DNA of 64,000 nt from Solen grandis (Eukaryota; Mollusca; Bivalvia; Adapedonta; Solenidae), in the NCBI GenBank assembly GCA_021229015.1, contig CM037789.1:43390377-43454376 (forward strand), in the 5' to 3' direction. The notes below the pieces were generated by a model, which searched no databases, was not told where the DNA came from, and saw nothing but the letters and a program-made list of their open reading frames with translations. Both the position numbers and the translations under genes were made by a program. Of the stretch, positions 22,901-34,399 are shown piece after piece. How positions within the stretch are numbered: the stretch's first letter is position 1; each line of letters opens with the position of its first letter.

Positions 22901-25900
22901 TTTCGTTCTTCCGTTTCACCGCCTACGTCGCCGTGATGGAGTACTTTATACGGTATCGTATGGTCGCCATAATTCTGTCGGGACTCGGACGTGCGCTGGG
23001 AGCTTTCATTGGGTACGGTGTCCTAGTTGTGCCACTCCGTACGGTTCGTGATGTAAGTGTTTACTGGTGGGTACACACCGGTTGCTTGCCCTGTGTAACT
23101 GTTAAATCATTAAATTTTTGTGACATTACTTTCGCGGATAAATTTATTCGTTGTTGGGTAAAATCTCCACGAAAACAATGAAAGTTAGTGTCACAAGAGA
23201 ATTAATGATTTCACTGAATACCATCTTGACCAAAACATTTTCATATTGTGTTTAAAATTTCAGGTTTTAGTCTGTCGTCCCCCTCCCATTTTCCTCTTCG
23301 TCATATGTCAATAACAGTTTAATAAAAGTCACTTTCAGGGGAGATGTAGATTGAAGTAAGCGACAAAAAAGAAATTATATCTTCAATATATGGAAAGTTT
23401 TAGATTGACCTATATCTGAATCATCATATATTGAGTAGTACTGTGAAATTATTTATTTTCTTTGGACACTAATTTTCGTCGATTTCGTGGAGGGTTTTTA
23501 TCCACGAATATTTATCCCCACGAAACCTTGTCTCTTATATAGACCTACGTTTTTTAGAACATAGATCCACGAATAAATGTACCCACGGAATTCCCGTAGA
23601 TACATAATCAACGAAATTTAATGTCAACGAAAATGAATGATTTACAGTATTGCTGTTTATCCATTCATCACTTTCCCCTAGCTGACGTAATGTCTTACGT
23701 AGCATTACGTAATAAGAGATGTCCATTTCAACGAATCAAATAAAAGAAAGAAATAATTTGGTTTCATTGAAAATCTATAAAACATAAGCACAGTGACTTG
23801 GAAAAAAGTGTACATGTATTTGTTTATTTCAAACTTCTGAAGTTACTTTATGTCTTGCCATTGTTTTCCATTGGACTTTTGCAGTGTTCACACGTGTATC
23901 AAATGTACTTCCCATGTATGAAAGCGACTTAAAGCTGTCCAGATAGCTACACTGAAATGATAGGAAGTCATTGGTTGACATGGTTTACTCAAAATAACAC
24001 GTGGTTTTGTTAATGATACTGTGTTTGAGCAGTTGACTTGGCCATGAATAGAAAAGGCGGTACATTATCACTACTAAAAAACTTATTTGAAAATATGTTA
24101 GCGAATCCGCTTATTTTAAACCATAAATTATTACCCAATTTCATGCTTCTATGCTTCCGGGAGACCACAACTAGGCATATACACAATTATTTACATTATT
24201 AGCTATTGGTTTAACCAACTACAGTGTAACCTTATTTAAATGTAAATACTTTTTGGCTTTAAGCCACATTACCTCATAACTCCTAGCATTTCCAGATGAG
24301 TGTAAAGATTGAAGTTGGAGCTACATTTTATGTTTAGACATATATTAAATTAACTTCTTTTTACTTTATATTCTATGATAAATTAAATAAATAAATTGCA
24401 ATTATCCAGAAAAAAAGTTAAAAAATTTACATAAAAATATGTTAATGCGTTGTCAGACCCTTACAATGATTTGGACACTTGTGACTGCCTTTGCGACCAG
24501 TGCAGACCAAGATCAGCCTGCACATATGTGATCTGATCATGGTCCGCTCTGTTCGCAATTCAGTCCCTTAATTTTCAGCAAGCATCTCAAAAAAAAATGA
24601 AGAAAGGTAAAGGTTTAATTACTACGATCTACGCGCTAACTTCACACACCTTAATTATTTACTTCATAGCCGACGTCCAGTAAAGACGATCTGGAGTCGA
24701 TGCAAAACTGGGACATTTGGTACAAGTGCCAGGTAGTGATGGCGGTGATCGGCGCCCTGGCAGCACTCTTCATCAAGCCTCTGTCCCTGGCCGGCGACTA
24801 CCGCTTCCACGGCTGTGAATGGTCCTTGAGGATCCGGGATTCCAGGCTCTGCCGTGGCGGCATGCTCTTCCTCGTCCTCGTCACATACTTCATCTATTAT
24901 TTTGGTAAGTTTTTATTTGTCAGGGTTCACCTTTAATTGAGTCCCTACCCGAAGTAGGTTCGAGACTCGGTAGGGTCAGCCGAATGTTTCATTCGAGGGA
25001 GCCGTTCGATATGATATGTCAGGAGTTACACTCGTGTTCCTCTGTGGACCTTAAGTCTTAGTTCACCTGTAATCAGCAACTGTTAAATCATTAAATATTT
25101 GTTGCACACTAATTTCCGTCGATTTCGGGGAGGGTTTTATCCACGAATATTAATCCCCACGAAAAATTGTCTCTTACATAGACTTCACGTTTTCTAGAAA
25201 ATAGATCCACGAATAAATGTACCCACGAAATTCCGTTAGGTACATAATCAACGGAATTCAACGTCAATTAAAGTTAATGATGTCACAGTAACAGATCTCA
25301 ACATGTGTAAAGTATTTGTTGGTCATTTTATTCTTTTTTCTCTTCCGTTCCATTCCGTTCAGTTCAATTCAATTTGCTTATCTATGTACTCTGTTCCCCA
25401 TATCGTCAGTCACGAGAATATATGATTTCATTTATTCATGAAAATTCATAAATCAATAGCGCATTTTGCTATCGCCTCCATGTTTGCTTATTTGTCTCTG
25501 AATTAAAGATTCTAAATTACCTTAGTAATGAAGTCCCCCCCCCCCCTCTAAAAATGAAACATCAACCATACAAAAGAAAACAAGAAAACAAAAAAACAAA
25601 ACAAAAACAAACAAAAAACACAAAAAAACGTTGCCTGTGTGTGTGTGTGTGTATGTCTGTGTATGTTTTTCACTGTATCTAATCCGACTTTTGGCGTACA
25701 TAACAGACCAATCGAATTTGTTTATTATTTATATATAAATCCTTTAATTTTATTGATGGAAGCATTTGTAAAATCCACCAGGTATTCATGTGAGTTGTCA
25801 GTTTGTTATTCTATCAACGAGTCCATTTATCTTTAGCTATCAAATATGCAAAAAAATAATGTAATAATTAATGATAAAACTTAAACTGTATGTAAAAAAA

Positions 25901-28900
25901 AATAAAATAAAAAAAATGAATAGCCGAAAAACAGAAGATCGTCCACAGAATGATTGCATAACTTACTGAGTGTAGTATTCTTATTACATAATCTTATTTT
26001 TCATATGTAATAAATCCATTAACGTCGAATCTATTTTTAGAGATATTTCTGCTGATTGTTACAGGTCAAACTCTACCAATTTATCATCTCATTGCACGCA
26101 TGGACAACTCGCTATTTAGTACAACCCACATTGTCGCCGCCCTTTTCACATTCGCCTGCGGTATGACACTGGGATACATTCTCCTCGCCTTCTGGCCACG
26201 CAAAAAGAAACTGTACGGCTCCCTGATATGGATGGGGTTGGTAGCCCTCGTGATGGGATTGGTGACCTTGACATTGCCAGTGATTGTCTCACCATATCTC
26301 TCATACGTGGCTGCATTTGTAGGGATCATAGGGGCATCACAGAGTAAGTATTGGGTACAAAGACGTTAAATGAAAAAGATAACGGTAAATTGTGGCTAGA
26401 AAAACAAAATAGAACCCTTTTTCTGTAACGATCCACACATGTTAAATATTTTCAATTGAGTTTGAGCATTCCATTCTTCAAACTGAATTTTCCCTTTACG
26501 TGAAAAAACAATGAAATTTAACAATGAAAATGAAGACAACAAAGAAAGTTTTGACAATATATTGAAGGTAGGGAAACTAGGTTGACCAGTATGTTTTTTG
26601 CTATGTTTCTTTTTTTTTATGTGTGACACAAATGCGTGACAAATTTGTAATTTAGCAAGTTAGTTTAGTAAAATATTTTGATCCAACTAAAAAATAAAAA
26701 AAACAGGGCCAATTAAACAATGATTCTGAAATATATGATTCAATTTTATGAAAGCAGGCCTCAAATTTGGAAATAAATGATTTTATACGAGTATTTATGT
26801 ACATGCATGCACGCAATCATATTATGATATACTGACACTCTAAAATGATGTCAGACCTTCTACGCAATTAAAATGTAAAAATATTTCAAAACATTTCAGT
26901 AAGTATAAGTTACCGTTTATATATCATGGAATTAATTGCAAGCGACGCGAAGCGGAGCGCTACGATAAAATACAAATTATAACGTACTTACATTTTGTCA
27001 CGTACGCCATACAGCTTTGCCTTTTTCTTCGAATGTAGGAACTACCTCCTGTTTAGACGACAGTTTTACATGATTTTTTATAGTACAGTTCACACTCTGT
27101 GTCGCTAAAACATGTTTTAGTAAACCATAATTTATCTTTTTTTATATATGTTTTCCTTGATATTTGATTTCAGTTATGTTTGAGTCCATCCTACGATATG
27201 TGATCCCAATAGCGTTCGGCCGCTACTACATCCGGTGGGTTGAGGGACTACTGGGATTGATGGCAGGGAGCGCCACTATCTCAAACAATTTCATTGCGGG
27301 TAGGTTACTCTGAATGACCCATATCATTTTACCTAATTAATTATCTCCCTTTTATATCAATAACGTGGAATGTTACATTATCCACCGTAAACTTTACTTA
27401 CATGTTAAGCTACTATCAGAGCTGAGTATTTTTATTTACATATGATATTTAGCAAAGTAAAATAGTCGCCTCCTGAAAGTGTTTTTGATAAAAAAAAGTT
27501 TGGGTCAGTTAGCGAGTCACGTGGTTATTAAAAGTAACCAGATAAGAATCTGAAAAATGAGTATCGGCATAAGCAAAGTTTTTCCTCCATCCTCCCCTGT
27601 TACATGTACCCCCGTTTTAATCGGATTTCCTCTAAAATAAAGCAAAAACCACGACCACCAGCAAAAAAAAAAAAAAAAAAAAATGTGTCAACCGCATTGT
27701 TAATAATTTCTTTTATTTATCTTTTTATTTATTCGTTTGTCTATTTATTTTTAAGTATATAATGTTGAATATATGAATGTATATCTGTGTCTTACTTGCC
27801 TACAAGGTTTGTTTTTTGTGCACACAGGGATATTCTGCTTTGTAAGATGATAGGACTACAGCTTCCCTGATTTAATGTATTGACTATGATCATGTGATTT
27901 CTCATTATGAAATTTTGATACCTTAAGATTTGGTGATAATTTTTCAATATATCTTTGCATTTAAAATAAAAACGCTTCAATTCTTTAAAAGATTCCGTGG
28001 TTTTTGGGGACTCTTCATAATTTTAGCAGTTCCCGTCCGACTTCTAAAAATCACGATACCACTGTATATATACGTTTTGAGATATATGCATATACATGCA
28101 TTCTAAACAATAAATCATTTGAAGATTTCAACTTGTATCCTCAGAACGGTTGAGCGATTTAGACGATGATATGAAAGAGCCAACCAATATCTACTATTTC
28201 GCCGGATCAGCTTTCCTGGCTGCAGGGTTGCTGCTTATTGTCGTCATCAACATCATCGACTGTTTGAAGGTAGGTCAGGTCTTCGTTATGAAATCTTTAT
28301 TTGAATGATACAATTTGCCTTTTGAAAGAAGACAATATGTAGAATGGCTTCATTAACGTGAAAATATCTCGTCTGTGCTATCACTCCTTTACATGAAGCA
28401 AAGTCAAGACACTTTAATGCACCGGGAATCTCCCGTCCCTGTTTTACGGGATTAATATATTTATGGTAAGTTGCTGTGCATAGCTAGAAATAGCTACTTG
28501 TATTTAACATCCCAACATCAGTATTACTGGCATTTGGGTAGACATATTTAAAGTATTTTCATTGCGATATCAAGTCGTAATCAAGTAACAAAATAATATT
28601 CAAATCAGTCCTGTGTTAGCAAGGGAGAGTCACCAGTACCCCCCTTAAACGGGATAGGTATGATATTGCGAACGGGGATCGATCACAAAAGGTGGAATCT
28701 CTAACAACGTAGACACTGGGCCAGAATGATGATGATGATGATGATGATGATGATGGTGTATATGGTGGTATTGGTGATGATGATGAAAATGATGATTATG
28801 ATGAGGGTGGAATAATCACATTTATAATGATATTTATTTGAGCAGGTAAGAGACATGAATTACGAAAGGAATGAGAGAGAAGCCCTTATGATGACTCGAG

Positions 28901-29016
28901 ACGAAACACCGATGAAGGAAATCGTCCGCCGTGACACCCGCTCTGAACCGCTGCGATCTAGCCGGCGTTATGAGGAACCATCGTCACGTGATTACTATGG
29001 TTACCAGTACCGATAA
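19705..29016 (+). CDS. SLC16/monocarboxylate-transporter-like 12-TM protein (8 exons, 5' end missing)
   Basis: Eight exons (19705-19954, 22047-22199, 22892-23052, 24670-24904, 26065-26343, 27174-27299, 28145-28269, 28846-29016) have GT-AG borders and total exactly 1500 bp: 499 residues plus stop, in frame throughout. Twelve hydrophobic segments are visible. SLC16 traits are PPDGG near TM1, YF-x-R-Y-R after TM4, YYFGQTLPIYHL in TM7, and a GERLSDLDDDMKEPTNIYYFAG junction before TM12. N-terminus (Ser-rich) and C-terminus (charged, Arg/Glu) would be cytosolic. SLC16 proteins move lactate, pyruvate, aromatic amino acids, thyroid hormone or creatine across the plasma membrane. Here the TM1 Lys and the TM8 Asp/Arg pair of lactate carriers seem absent, so the substrate is unknown. 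The ATG exon was not found. Introns carry many MITEs. It could also be read simply as an MFS-fold orphan. Confidence 0.82.
20245..20517. mobile_element. Foldback/MITE with about 50-bp imperfect TIRs
   Basis: Left GCCCTGGCTCGAATTCCAC and the reverse complement of the right end, GACCTGGGTCGAATTCCAC, begin arms that continue through (A/C)TTAG(C/-)..TAAGTAA. In the first intron of the SLC16-like gene. Non-coding. Confidence 0.65.
20556..20817 (-). mobile_element. piggyBac-type MITE with central palindrome (copy 2)
   Basis: TTAA at 20552-20555 and 20818-20821 flank CCCTTTCCCTCATA... and ...TATGAGGGAAAGGG. Same family as 5289-5520, opposite orientation, with the GCGAACAGCATAAAACC palindrome. A 28-base stretch at its left end (CCCTTTCCCTCATATAGACT...) is tandemly duplicated. 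Confidence 0.9.
21150..21400 (-). mobile_element. SINE relic related to 43632-43933
   Basis: Minus strand reads GGTCATGGATTCGATTCCCG (B box) followed by ATCGCGACATACATAAACCG, like the GATCCTCGGCCGCGACATAC of the SINE at 43632-43933. The A-box region is poorly preserved. Inside an SLC16-like intron. Confidence 0.5.
22047..22199 (+). CDS. SLC16-like exon b (TM2-TM4 start)
   Basis: Acceptor TTTCAG at 22041-22046; donor CGGAG|GTATTG. Encodes AFVAAVIAVYMGYR (TM2), VVAILGGISVFVGFLTASFL (TM3) and the start of TM4. The Gly-rich TM2-TM3 turn matches the MFS A-loop position. Phase 1 at both ends. Confidence 0.85.
22433..22750. mobile_element. MITE with about 45-bp TIRs
   Basis: GTAGCATATTTCTGCCAAGC..ATTCACTTAGCTATG (22446-22485) pairs with the arm at 22705-22750 (CATAGCTAAGTGAATAAGTG, then GCTGGCAGAAATATGCCACC). 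Located between SLC16-like exons b and c. Non-coding. Confidence 0.75.
22892..23052 (+). CDS. SLC16-like exon c (TM4-TM5)
   Basis: Acceptor AAAACAG ending 22891; donor CGTGAT|GTAAGT. Encodes GIGVSFFRFTAYVAVMEYF, then IRYRMVAIILSGLGRAL, equivalent to the conserved YF..RR..A.G segment of SLC16 proteins. Ends in phase 0. Confidence 0.85.
23098..23216. mobile_element. Small CTGTTAAATCATT MITE
   Basis: Left CTGTTAAATCATTAA and right TTAATGATTTCACTGAA form imperfect inverted ends. The interior (TCGCGGATAAATTTATTCG, CTCCACGAAAAC) resembles the longer copies at 23441-23647 and 25080-25288. Confidence 0.6.
23441..23647. mobile_element. CTGT...ACAG MITE, TA-flanked
   Basis: CTGTGAAATTATTTA at the left, AATGATTTACAG at the right, with TA on both sides. 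The interior has TCGTCGATTTCGTGGAGGG and AGATCCACGAATAAATGTAC. Relatives at 23098-23216, 25080-25288 and 36024-36257. CTGT/ACAG with TA suggests Tc1/mariner mobilisation. Confidence 0.75.
24467..24585 (-). mobile_element. CCCTTACAATG repeat, related to 43255-43372
   Basis: CCCTTACAATGATTTGG...TGACTGCCTTTGCGACCAGT...GATCAGCCTGCAC. The copy at 43255-43372 is in the opposite orientation and abuts TTAA, suggesting another TTAA-targeting family. Confidence 0.6.
24670..24904 (+). CDS. SLC16-like exon d (TM6-TM7)
   Basis: Acceptor CTTCATAG ending 24669. A closer-looking CCAG at 24680 would create an immediate TAA, which decides the border. Donor TTTTG|GTAAGT. Encodes PTSSKDDLESMQNW, TM6, a short basic loop containing RFHGCEWSLRIRDSRLCRG, and TM7. 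The TM6-TM7 loop is short for the family. GC content is higher than in the surrounding intron. Confidence 0.85.
25080..25288. mobile_element. CTGTTAAATCATT MITE
   Basis: CTGTTAAATCATTAAATATT at the left and AATGATGTCACAG at the right, with TCGTGG/CCACGA-rich interior like 23441-23647. In the intron between SLC16-like exons d and e. Confidence 0.7.
26065..26343 (+). CDS. SLC16-like exon e (TM8-TM10)
   Basis: Acceptor GTTACAG ending 26064; donor CACAGA|GTAAGT. Encodes QTLPIYHLIARMDNS, TM8 (IVAALFTFACGMTLGYILLA), the basic loop FWPRKKK, TM9 and TM10. The TM8 segment lacks any Asp or Arg, unlike proton-coupled monocarboxylate carriers. Phase 1 at both ends. Confidence 0.85.
27174..27299 (+). CDS. 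SLC16-like exon f (TM11)
   Basis: Acceptor GATTTCAG ending 27173; donor GCGG|GTAGGT. Encodes IMFESILRYVIPIAFGRYYI, then RWVEGLLGLMAGSATISNNF and IAG. Phase 1 at both ends. Confidence 0.85.
28145..28269 (+). CDS. SLC16-like exon g (TM12)
   Basis: Acceptor ATCCTCAG ending 28144; donor TTGAAG|GTAGGT. Encodes ERLSDLDDDMKEPTNIYYF and TM12 (AGSAFLAAGLLLIVVINIID). The acidic loop before TM12 parallels the LND..GDY region of SLC16 proteins. Ends in phase 0. Confidence 0.85.
28727..28755. repeat. (GAT)n microsatellite
   Basis: About nine GAT units, with further broken units to 28805, just upstream of the last SLC16-like exon. Confidence 0.9.
28846..29016 (+). CDS. SLC16-like last exon (cytosolic tail)
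   Basis: Acceptor TGAGCAG ending 28845. Fifty-six residues and TAA at 29014-29016. The tail begins VRDMNYERNEREALMM, is rich in Arg, Glu and Ser, and ends SSRDYYGYQYR. No PDZ-type C-terminus is obvious. Confidence 0.85.
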   Translation, partial: VRDMNYERNEREALMMTRDETPMKEIVRRDTRSEPLRSSRRYEEPSSRDYYGYQYR

Positions 29017-29187
29017 TCATCGAAATACTGCATAAATCGGCTGCCAGAAACCATTAAATATCGGACCTTAGGTTACACATTTACATCATAATGTGGTGAC
29101 ACACGGAATTGTATAACAGTGTATTTCGACGTTTAACTGTATTATTCATTTGTAGAATGTTCTTTTATTTGTTTAATGTTTAATGCA

Positions 29188-29193
29188 AATAAA
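29188..29193 (+). promoter_or_regulatory. Polyadenylation signal AATAAA
   Basis: Canonical AATAAA 172 bp after the SLC16-like stop codon, giving a 3' UTR of about 190 bp. Confidence 0.6.
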
Positions 29194-31280
29194 CGGAAAT
29201 CGTTCTATTTAGTTGCACGTGATTGACGAACGTGTGTAGACATAAATTTGAAATTGAATATATATAAAAACACTGTAACAGCACGTTACGTTCTACAAGA
29301 ATAAATCTTGATTCAACAAAAACAATCTAAAGTAGTAAAATCGCAACATTTCGAGTACATAAAATGCTCAGCCTTTGGCAAGACACGCACAATCGATCAT
29401 AGTATTTTCAATTCCTATGACTAGGTCTGGGAATATTGTGTTTTAGGACGGTTTCCTAGGTTACTTTTTAATAACCTGAACGAGTTAAGTAAAATTTGAA
29501 ATGAAATGACAATAATTTATTTATGTGTGATTCTTTTTATCATATGACCTAGACTCACAAATACGCGATTAAAACACGTATAGAACTGACTGTGAACGAA
29601 CAACTATTTGTAATCTTACACCAAGAAAATAGTTTCATATAATATATAAAAATAACGATTTAACACCTGTTTTTATCATATATTTTCAACATAATATGAT
29701 TCATGCATCTTTACAATCAAAGTTAGTTTAATCCAGCTGTTTGAGCTCTACACGATATGCATAATTATATAGAATACACGCGCGTGACACGGAGTGATGT
29801 AACTCGGCCTAAGTTATATGTAACGTGCTAGATATAAGAAAATAGGTTATACGAAACCGGAAACAGCTGTTTAAGCATAATGTTATATGATAAATACTTC
29901 TTATTGAATTGATAAACAACGAGGATATTTTTTTTTGTTTTAAGTGGATATGGAACATATCTCATCGAGGAGTGATTCAATTTTGATATTTTCACGGGCG
30001 CGTTGCACGGGTGAAAATGCTTAAATTGTATCACACTTTGTATCACACTTTAATAAAAAAAAGTAGTTCCGACAGACTTATATCACTAACACTGTGGATG
30101 TTATTGATTTTTATCTCACTGATAGAACATAGTGTTTCATGTGAAATTGGTATATCCTTTTTAGATATTTCATTCTTGAAATAATTATTTGAGGAGACAG
30201 TCGAAGCATAGTAACCATGGTTACACTGTATTGTAACGTGATTTTAAATTCACAGAGTTTTACACATTTTTATAACTTTACGTATAACAAAACATATATT
30301 AAATGTTTTATGTCATTTAAGATTTTGTAATAAATATAACACGTACATATACTGTTGTCTTGATATTCCCCCTCTATCAAACCTTAGACACTTTTTTAGG
30401 CAATGAGGTCTATTGGCTAACATTTAACGTAGGAAGTCGCTTCCACTAAGAGAAAGGGAACGAGGATGATAAAAAGCTAAATGAAAACATGTTTCCGATT
30501 GACGTTAAAGATAAAATATTCTCACATGCAAAACACCAAGACACCCTGACGAGATTAGAACTTACAGCAGTTAAGGGCTGAGTTATGTTGTCATCGACTT
30601 CACTCACTTGGTCACGGAGCTCACATGTAGATACATGTATACATTTCGTGTTTCCGTAATTTCGGTGGGACAATATTTGTGAATATTACCATACAGAAAA
30701 TTAACTGAAAGTAATTCTACCGTGAAAACATAATTATGATTTTTCAGGAAACATGGCAATACAAAAGAACTCAACGATATATAGTTACACTGAGACACTT
30801 TTTATACAAATATAAATATAAGTAATTAAATGTAAATTGTATCGTGAATTCAATTGTTATTTCATATGTTCAATGAAACAGTAAGCAAAAAGCTAAAAAA
30901 AAAAAAAAACGCACTTTAAATAATGAAAAATATAGATATAAAGAGAGATGGTTTTAAAATAGATAATGATCTAGTTGTATATGGGATATTATCTTCTTAT
31001 GGCATTCCATCAATCGTTCAAATCAAAATGTGATCATGGTCCATCAAGTGATTGTGGAAATTCTATGTATAACTCCAGGTCAGTTGATGCTTGCATCTGC
31101 ACTGAAGTCTATTTAAGCATTCGAAGGACCATGGTTATAATAATGATTGCTGGATTACCTTATTCCAATCAGGTTGAAATTATATCTGTTCTTTTCTTTA
31201 AGGCATCTTACTTTCCATTTTGATGTTAATTTATGAATCAATTACAGTTTAATTTAGACAAGAAATATCAGTAAAAAAAA
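29194..31280. other. Intergenic sequence, no gene seen
   Basis: AT-rich, many short unsupported frames. No recognised protein or repeat family. Confidence 0.5.
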
Positions 31281-31947
31281 AAGATATTCGGCGTAGCTAA
31301 ATAATTGTCATTTGTAACATGTAAAATAGATTTTAACTATTATAAAGTTGGAAATGTTAGCAAAAATGTTTATACATACCAAAATTATTTGAAGTGTTGT
31401 GAAGACAGTCTAACAAAACGAATTTAATTTACAAACTAATAAAAAGGCTAATCAACCAAATTCCTTTAAATATTATGCACTGGCTGATTTTTTTAAAAGT
31501 AAAGACCATACATATGTAACCAAGCGAAACCGATCCAGATCCGCACAATAAACTGCACAACTTCTCCGTAGTAGTTACCTCCCCTGAAGGCCGAGTCCTC
31601 TTTTACAACTTAGGGGAAATTGTGGTCTAAAAATAGATATACGCCTGCTTCTTATTTAGTTGTTTTAAGTCATATTGCAAAAGCAGCATTTCTATCTAAA
31701 GTGATATGGAAGTGTTAAATTTACATAATAAGTGTTACCTTTTATGTTTAAATTGAAAAAGAAGTAGAAAGATATATACAACCCGAAACTCCCATTTTAA
31801 TTGGAATATCCGAAATATGCTTAAAATAAATTATACAAACCATTGATAGCATTGCATTTACTCTGGTTTCATTTGCCTACCGACATTTGATTGGTTGAAG
31901 AAGCAGGTCAAAGTCAATATTAAACAGCTACGCCGAAAAAATATCTT
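31281..31947. mobile_element. Candidate TIR element (CGGCGTAGCT ends)
   Basis: Left AAGATATTCGGCGTAGCT and right AGCTACGCCGAAAAAATATCTT are inverted copies with a short indel, 667 bp apart. No ORF inside. No certain target duplication. Confidence 0.55.
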
Positions 31948-33780
31948 AAACAGTAAAATGTCATATACAGCAACATATAACATTATAATAAATAACAAAA
32001 TGATGTGATATTTTCATATATCATAAAACAACATACATGCAAAAACAGACAATGGCTACTGTAACACTTCTAAAGTACAATTATCAATCTGCATCACAAT
32101 AGCTAACTTATAATTATTTCAAATAATTGTCTCTATTCGCATTTGCTGATCGGCACTTCATGATTTCAGTAAAAAATCTAAATATACATGAAAGACATTC
32201 TCGGGCTGAAGCATAAAACACGAGTCTTTATTAATTCATTTTTTATTTTGCTTTGATTTTTTAATTAATTTCTTTATTTATTTTTAAGGTTCAAATTGAC
32301 CTTATAAGTCACGTGTCTGCTGATCTGGTTTTGGTCTGTTTGCATTCTTCATGTCAGTGTTTTCCCCGTATGAGACTGATTTGAGCTACATAATATATTA
32401 AACTGGAGTTTCTAAGATATGTGTAAACCTCTATACATGTACATACAAATCAAGTTCAGCGTTTCAACATGTACGAAGAAATTAACATTGACACATTGAC
32501 TCATGAATATTCCTACTCATATGTACGATTATATGATGTTACTGAAGTTTGCTATACAGACTGTGTAGAAGCTACTATTTTGTATGAGCAAACAGAGGAG
32601 ACCCCGATCAGACAGCTCCCTCCAGCAGATGTCTGGGGCTGCTCTGTTTGCTATAGTGCGTCAAAACGAGTCTATATTTTGTAAAGGATTAACCGAACGT
32701 TCTTATTTTTATTGTGTATTTATTATATAATACATGTTCAAGACTCAATAATTATTTATTTATTTACTTATTTATTTGATAGCATTATACATATAAATTT
32801 GCAAATTTAAGGCTATGTCATTAAAACAATAGCAAAGAAATAGAACCAGGTATATGGAGGAGATGTGAATTCATCCTGATTTGGGGTTTAATTTACAGGA
32901 AACCCCATTCATTCTTTAGTGCAAAGACACATGTATTGCAGCGACATTGTCATATTCCGAGGTTTAATAGGGGATGATATGCTCAGATGGTCACAAGGTT
33001 CGCGTTCCTTCTGTTGTTGATTTCTTCTCTTAAAGCATATATGACTATTCACTAAGAATTTGATTTTTAACTATATGTGTATATTACGGATACCGATACC
33101 TATCTACAGATGCATGATCACTCCTAACCACCTCTCCAAACAAACAAACAGAAGAAAAAAACCCAGAATAGGTGTGTTTTCACCATCACAGGCAATACCG
33201 TCACAGACGGTATTGAAACTATATTTGGAATCATAGGACCTATATTTTGGGTAGATTTTCTGTTTTCGTTAGCCGTCACTTGACTGATCACAATCGCTCT
33301 TCGCGCATGAACTAACGTAATAGGCTAAACTTGTGAAATCGCTACCCAAGAGATGGTGAAGACGCCATGTTACGGAACGTGTCACGTGATACCATAAGCA
33401 TCTGCTACGGGGATACCGTATTCTATATTTAACCGATTTTGACGAAGTTGCGTTTGCCGAGTTTATTTGTCAGGAAGAAAATACTTTACCAACATTAATG
33501 TGGGAGAATAGAAAATATTTTTCTTAATCTACCGAGCACCTGTGAACGAGCTGTTTTAAACCTCAGAAATTGATAATTACCCATAGATGTTTTCTACATA
33601 TAAAATCACATGTGGGAGTTGGAATTGGCGTTTAGAATCTATTGATAATATTGAATTATAGCTTAGATATTGAACTAATTCTGCAAAAGTCTATATTGTG
33701 AAATAAATGACAAGTTATAAGCTCTAATGTCATGCAATGGTCGATAGGGCTCCGAGTGATTTTGTATCCATTTTCAGTGT
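31948..33780. other. Intergenic sequence with a MITE relic
   Basis: Around 32300-32690, CTGCTGATCTGGTTTTGGTC and GCGTCAAAACGAGTCTATAT..AAAGGATTAACC resemble decayed pieces of the piggyBac-type MITE. A 71-codon frame there is therefore not credible. A perfect 10-bp-arm hairpin CAATACCGTC-ACA-GACGGTATTG lies at 33193-33215. Confidence 0.45.
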
Positions 33781-34201
33781 GGCCATATCACGTGGTAAAT
33801 GTATGTGACGTCATTTTAAGTTGCCGCAAGTAACATCTTTCCATCGATTCGGAGGTAAGTATTCAATTTCTTTATCAATTCTTATGGGATATAACGCTTG
33901 CGAAGAAGAAAATTGTGCCCTACACATAGGCACTTATGATTTTTTGATAGATGTACAGTATTTCTTTACATTCAGGAAATCATTCAAGATTAGTGATGCG
34001 CTTTTTTCACAAGAACAAATACAATTGCGCTAGATCTAACCCTGAATGTTTTCCAGAATGATGGGAAATACTGTACATCACTCAAAGAATTATTAGGACC
34101 TATGTGTAGGCTTCACGTGCGCAATATCCCACCAAAATTGTTGAAACAATATTGTGTGCGACAGCATAAAATGACGTCACATACCACGTGACACGATGGC
34201 C
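33781..34201. mobile_element. 421-bp foldback (palindromic) element
   Basis: The two halves are imperfect reverse complements along almost their whole length. GGCCATATCACGTGG at 33781 pairs with CCACGTGACACGATGGCC ending 34201; GTATGTGACGTCATTTTA pairs with AAAATGACGTCACATAC; CCTACACATAGG (33919-33930) pairs with CCTATGTGTAGG (34099-34110); GATGTACAGTATTTC (33950-33964) pairs perfectly with 34065-34079. Each half carries one CRE palindrome and one CACGTG. It lies about 200 bp beyond the GPCR stop codon and may fall in its 3' UTR. Confidence 0.85.
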
Positions 34202-34399
34202 TAACTATATAGTGAAAGTCCCTTCAACCTATTTGATACACAACACAAATACATACGTTTAAGCACACAACCTACTCGTATTTATATGATCAATAGCATT
34301 AGTTTATAAAACAATAATATTTGTATGAAAATATACAACTCCTCATACATAAAAGAATAGTTCATGTATTAAGAAAGTCGATATTATGTTGTGATCGTG

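Noticed and set aside
32469..32684. 71-codon plus-strand ORF
   Set aside because: Its end overlaps decayed piggyBac-type MITE sequence (GCGTCAAAACGAGTCTATAT).
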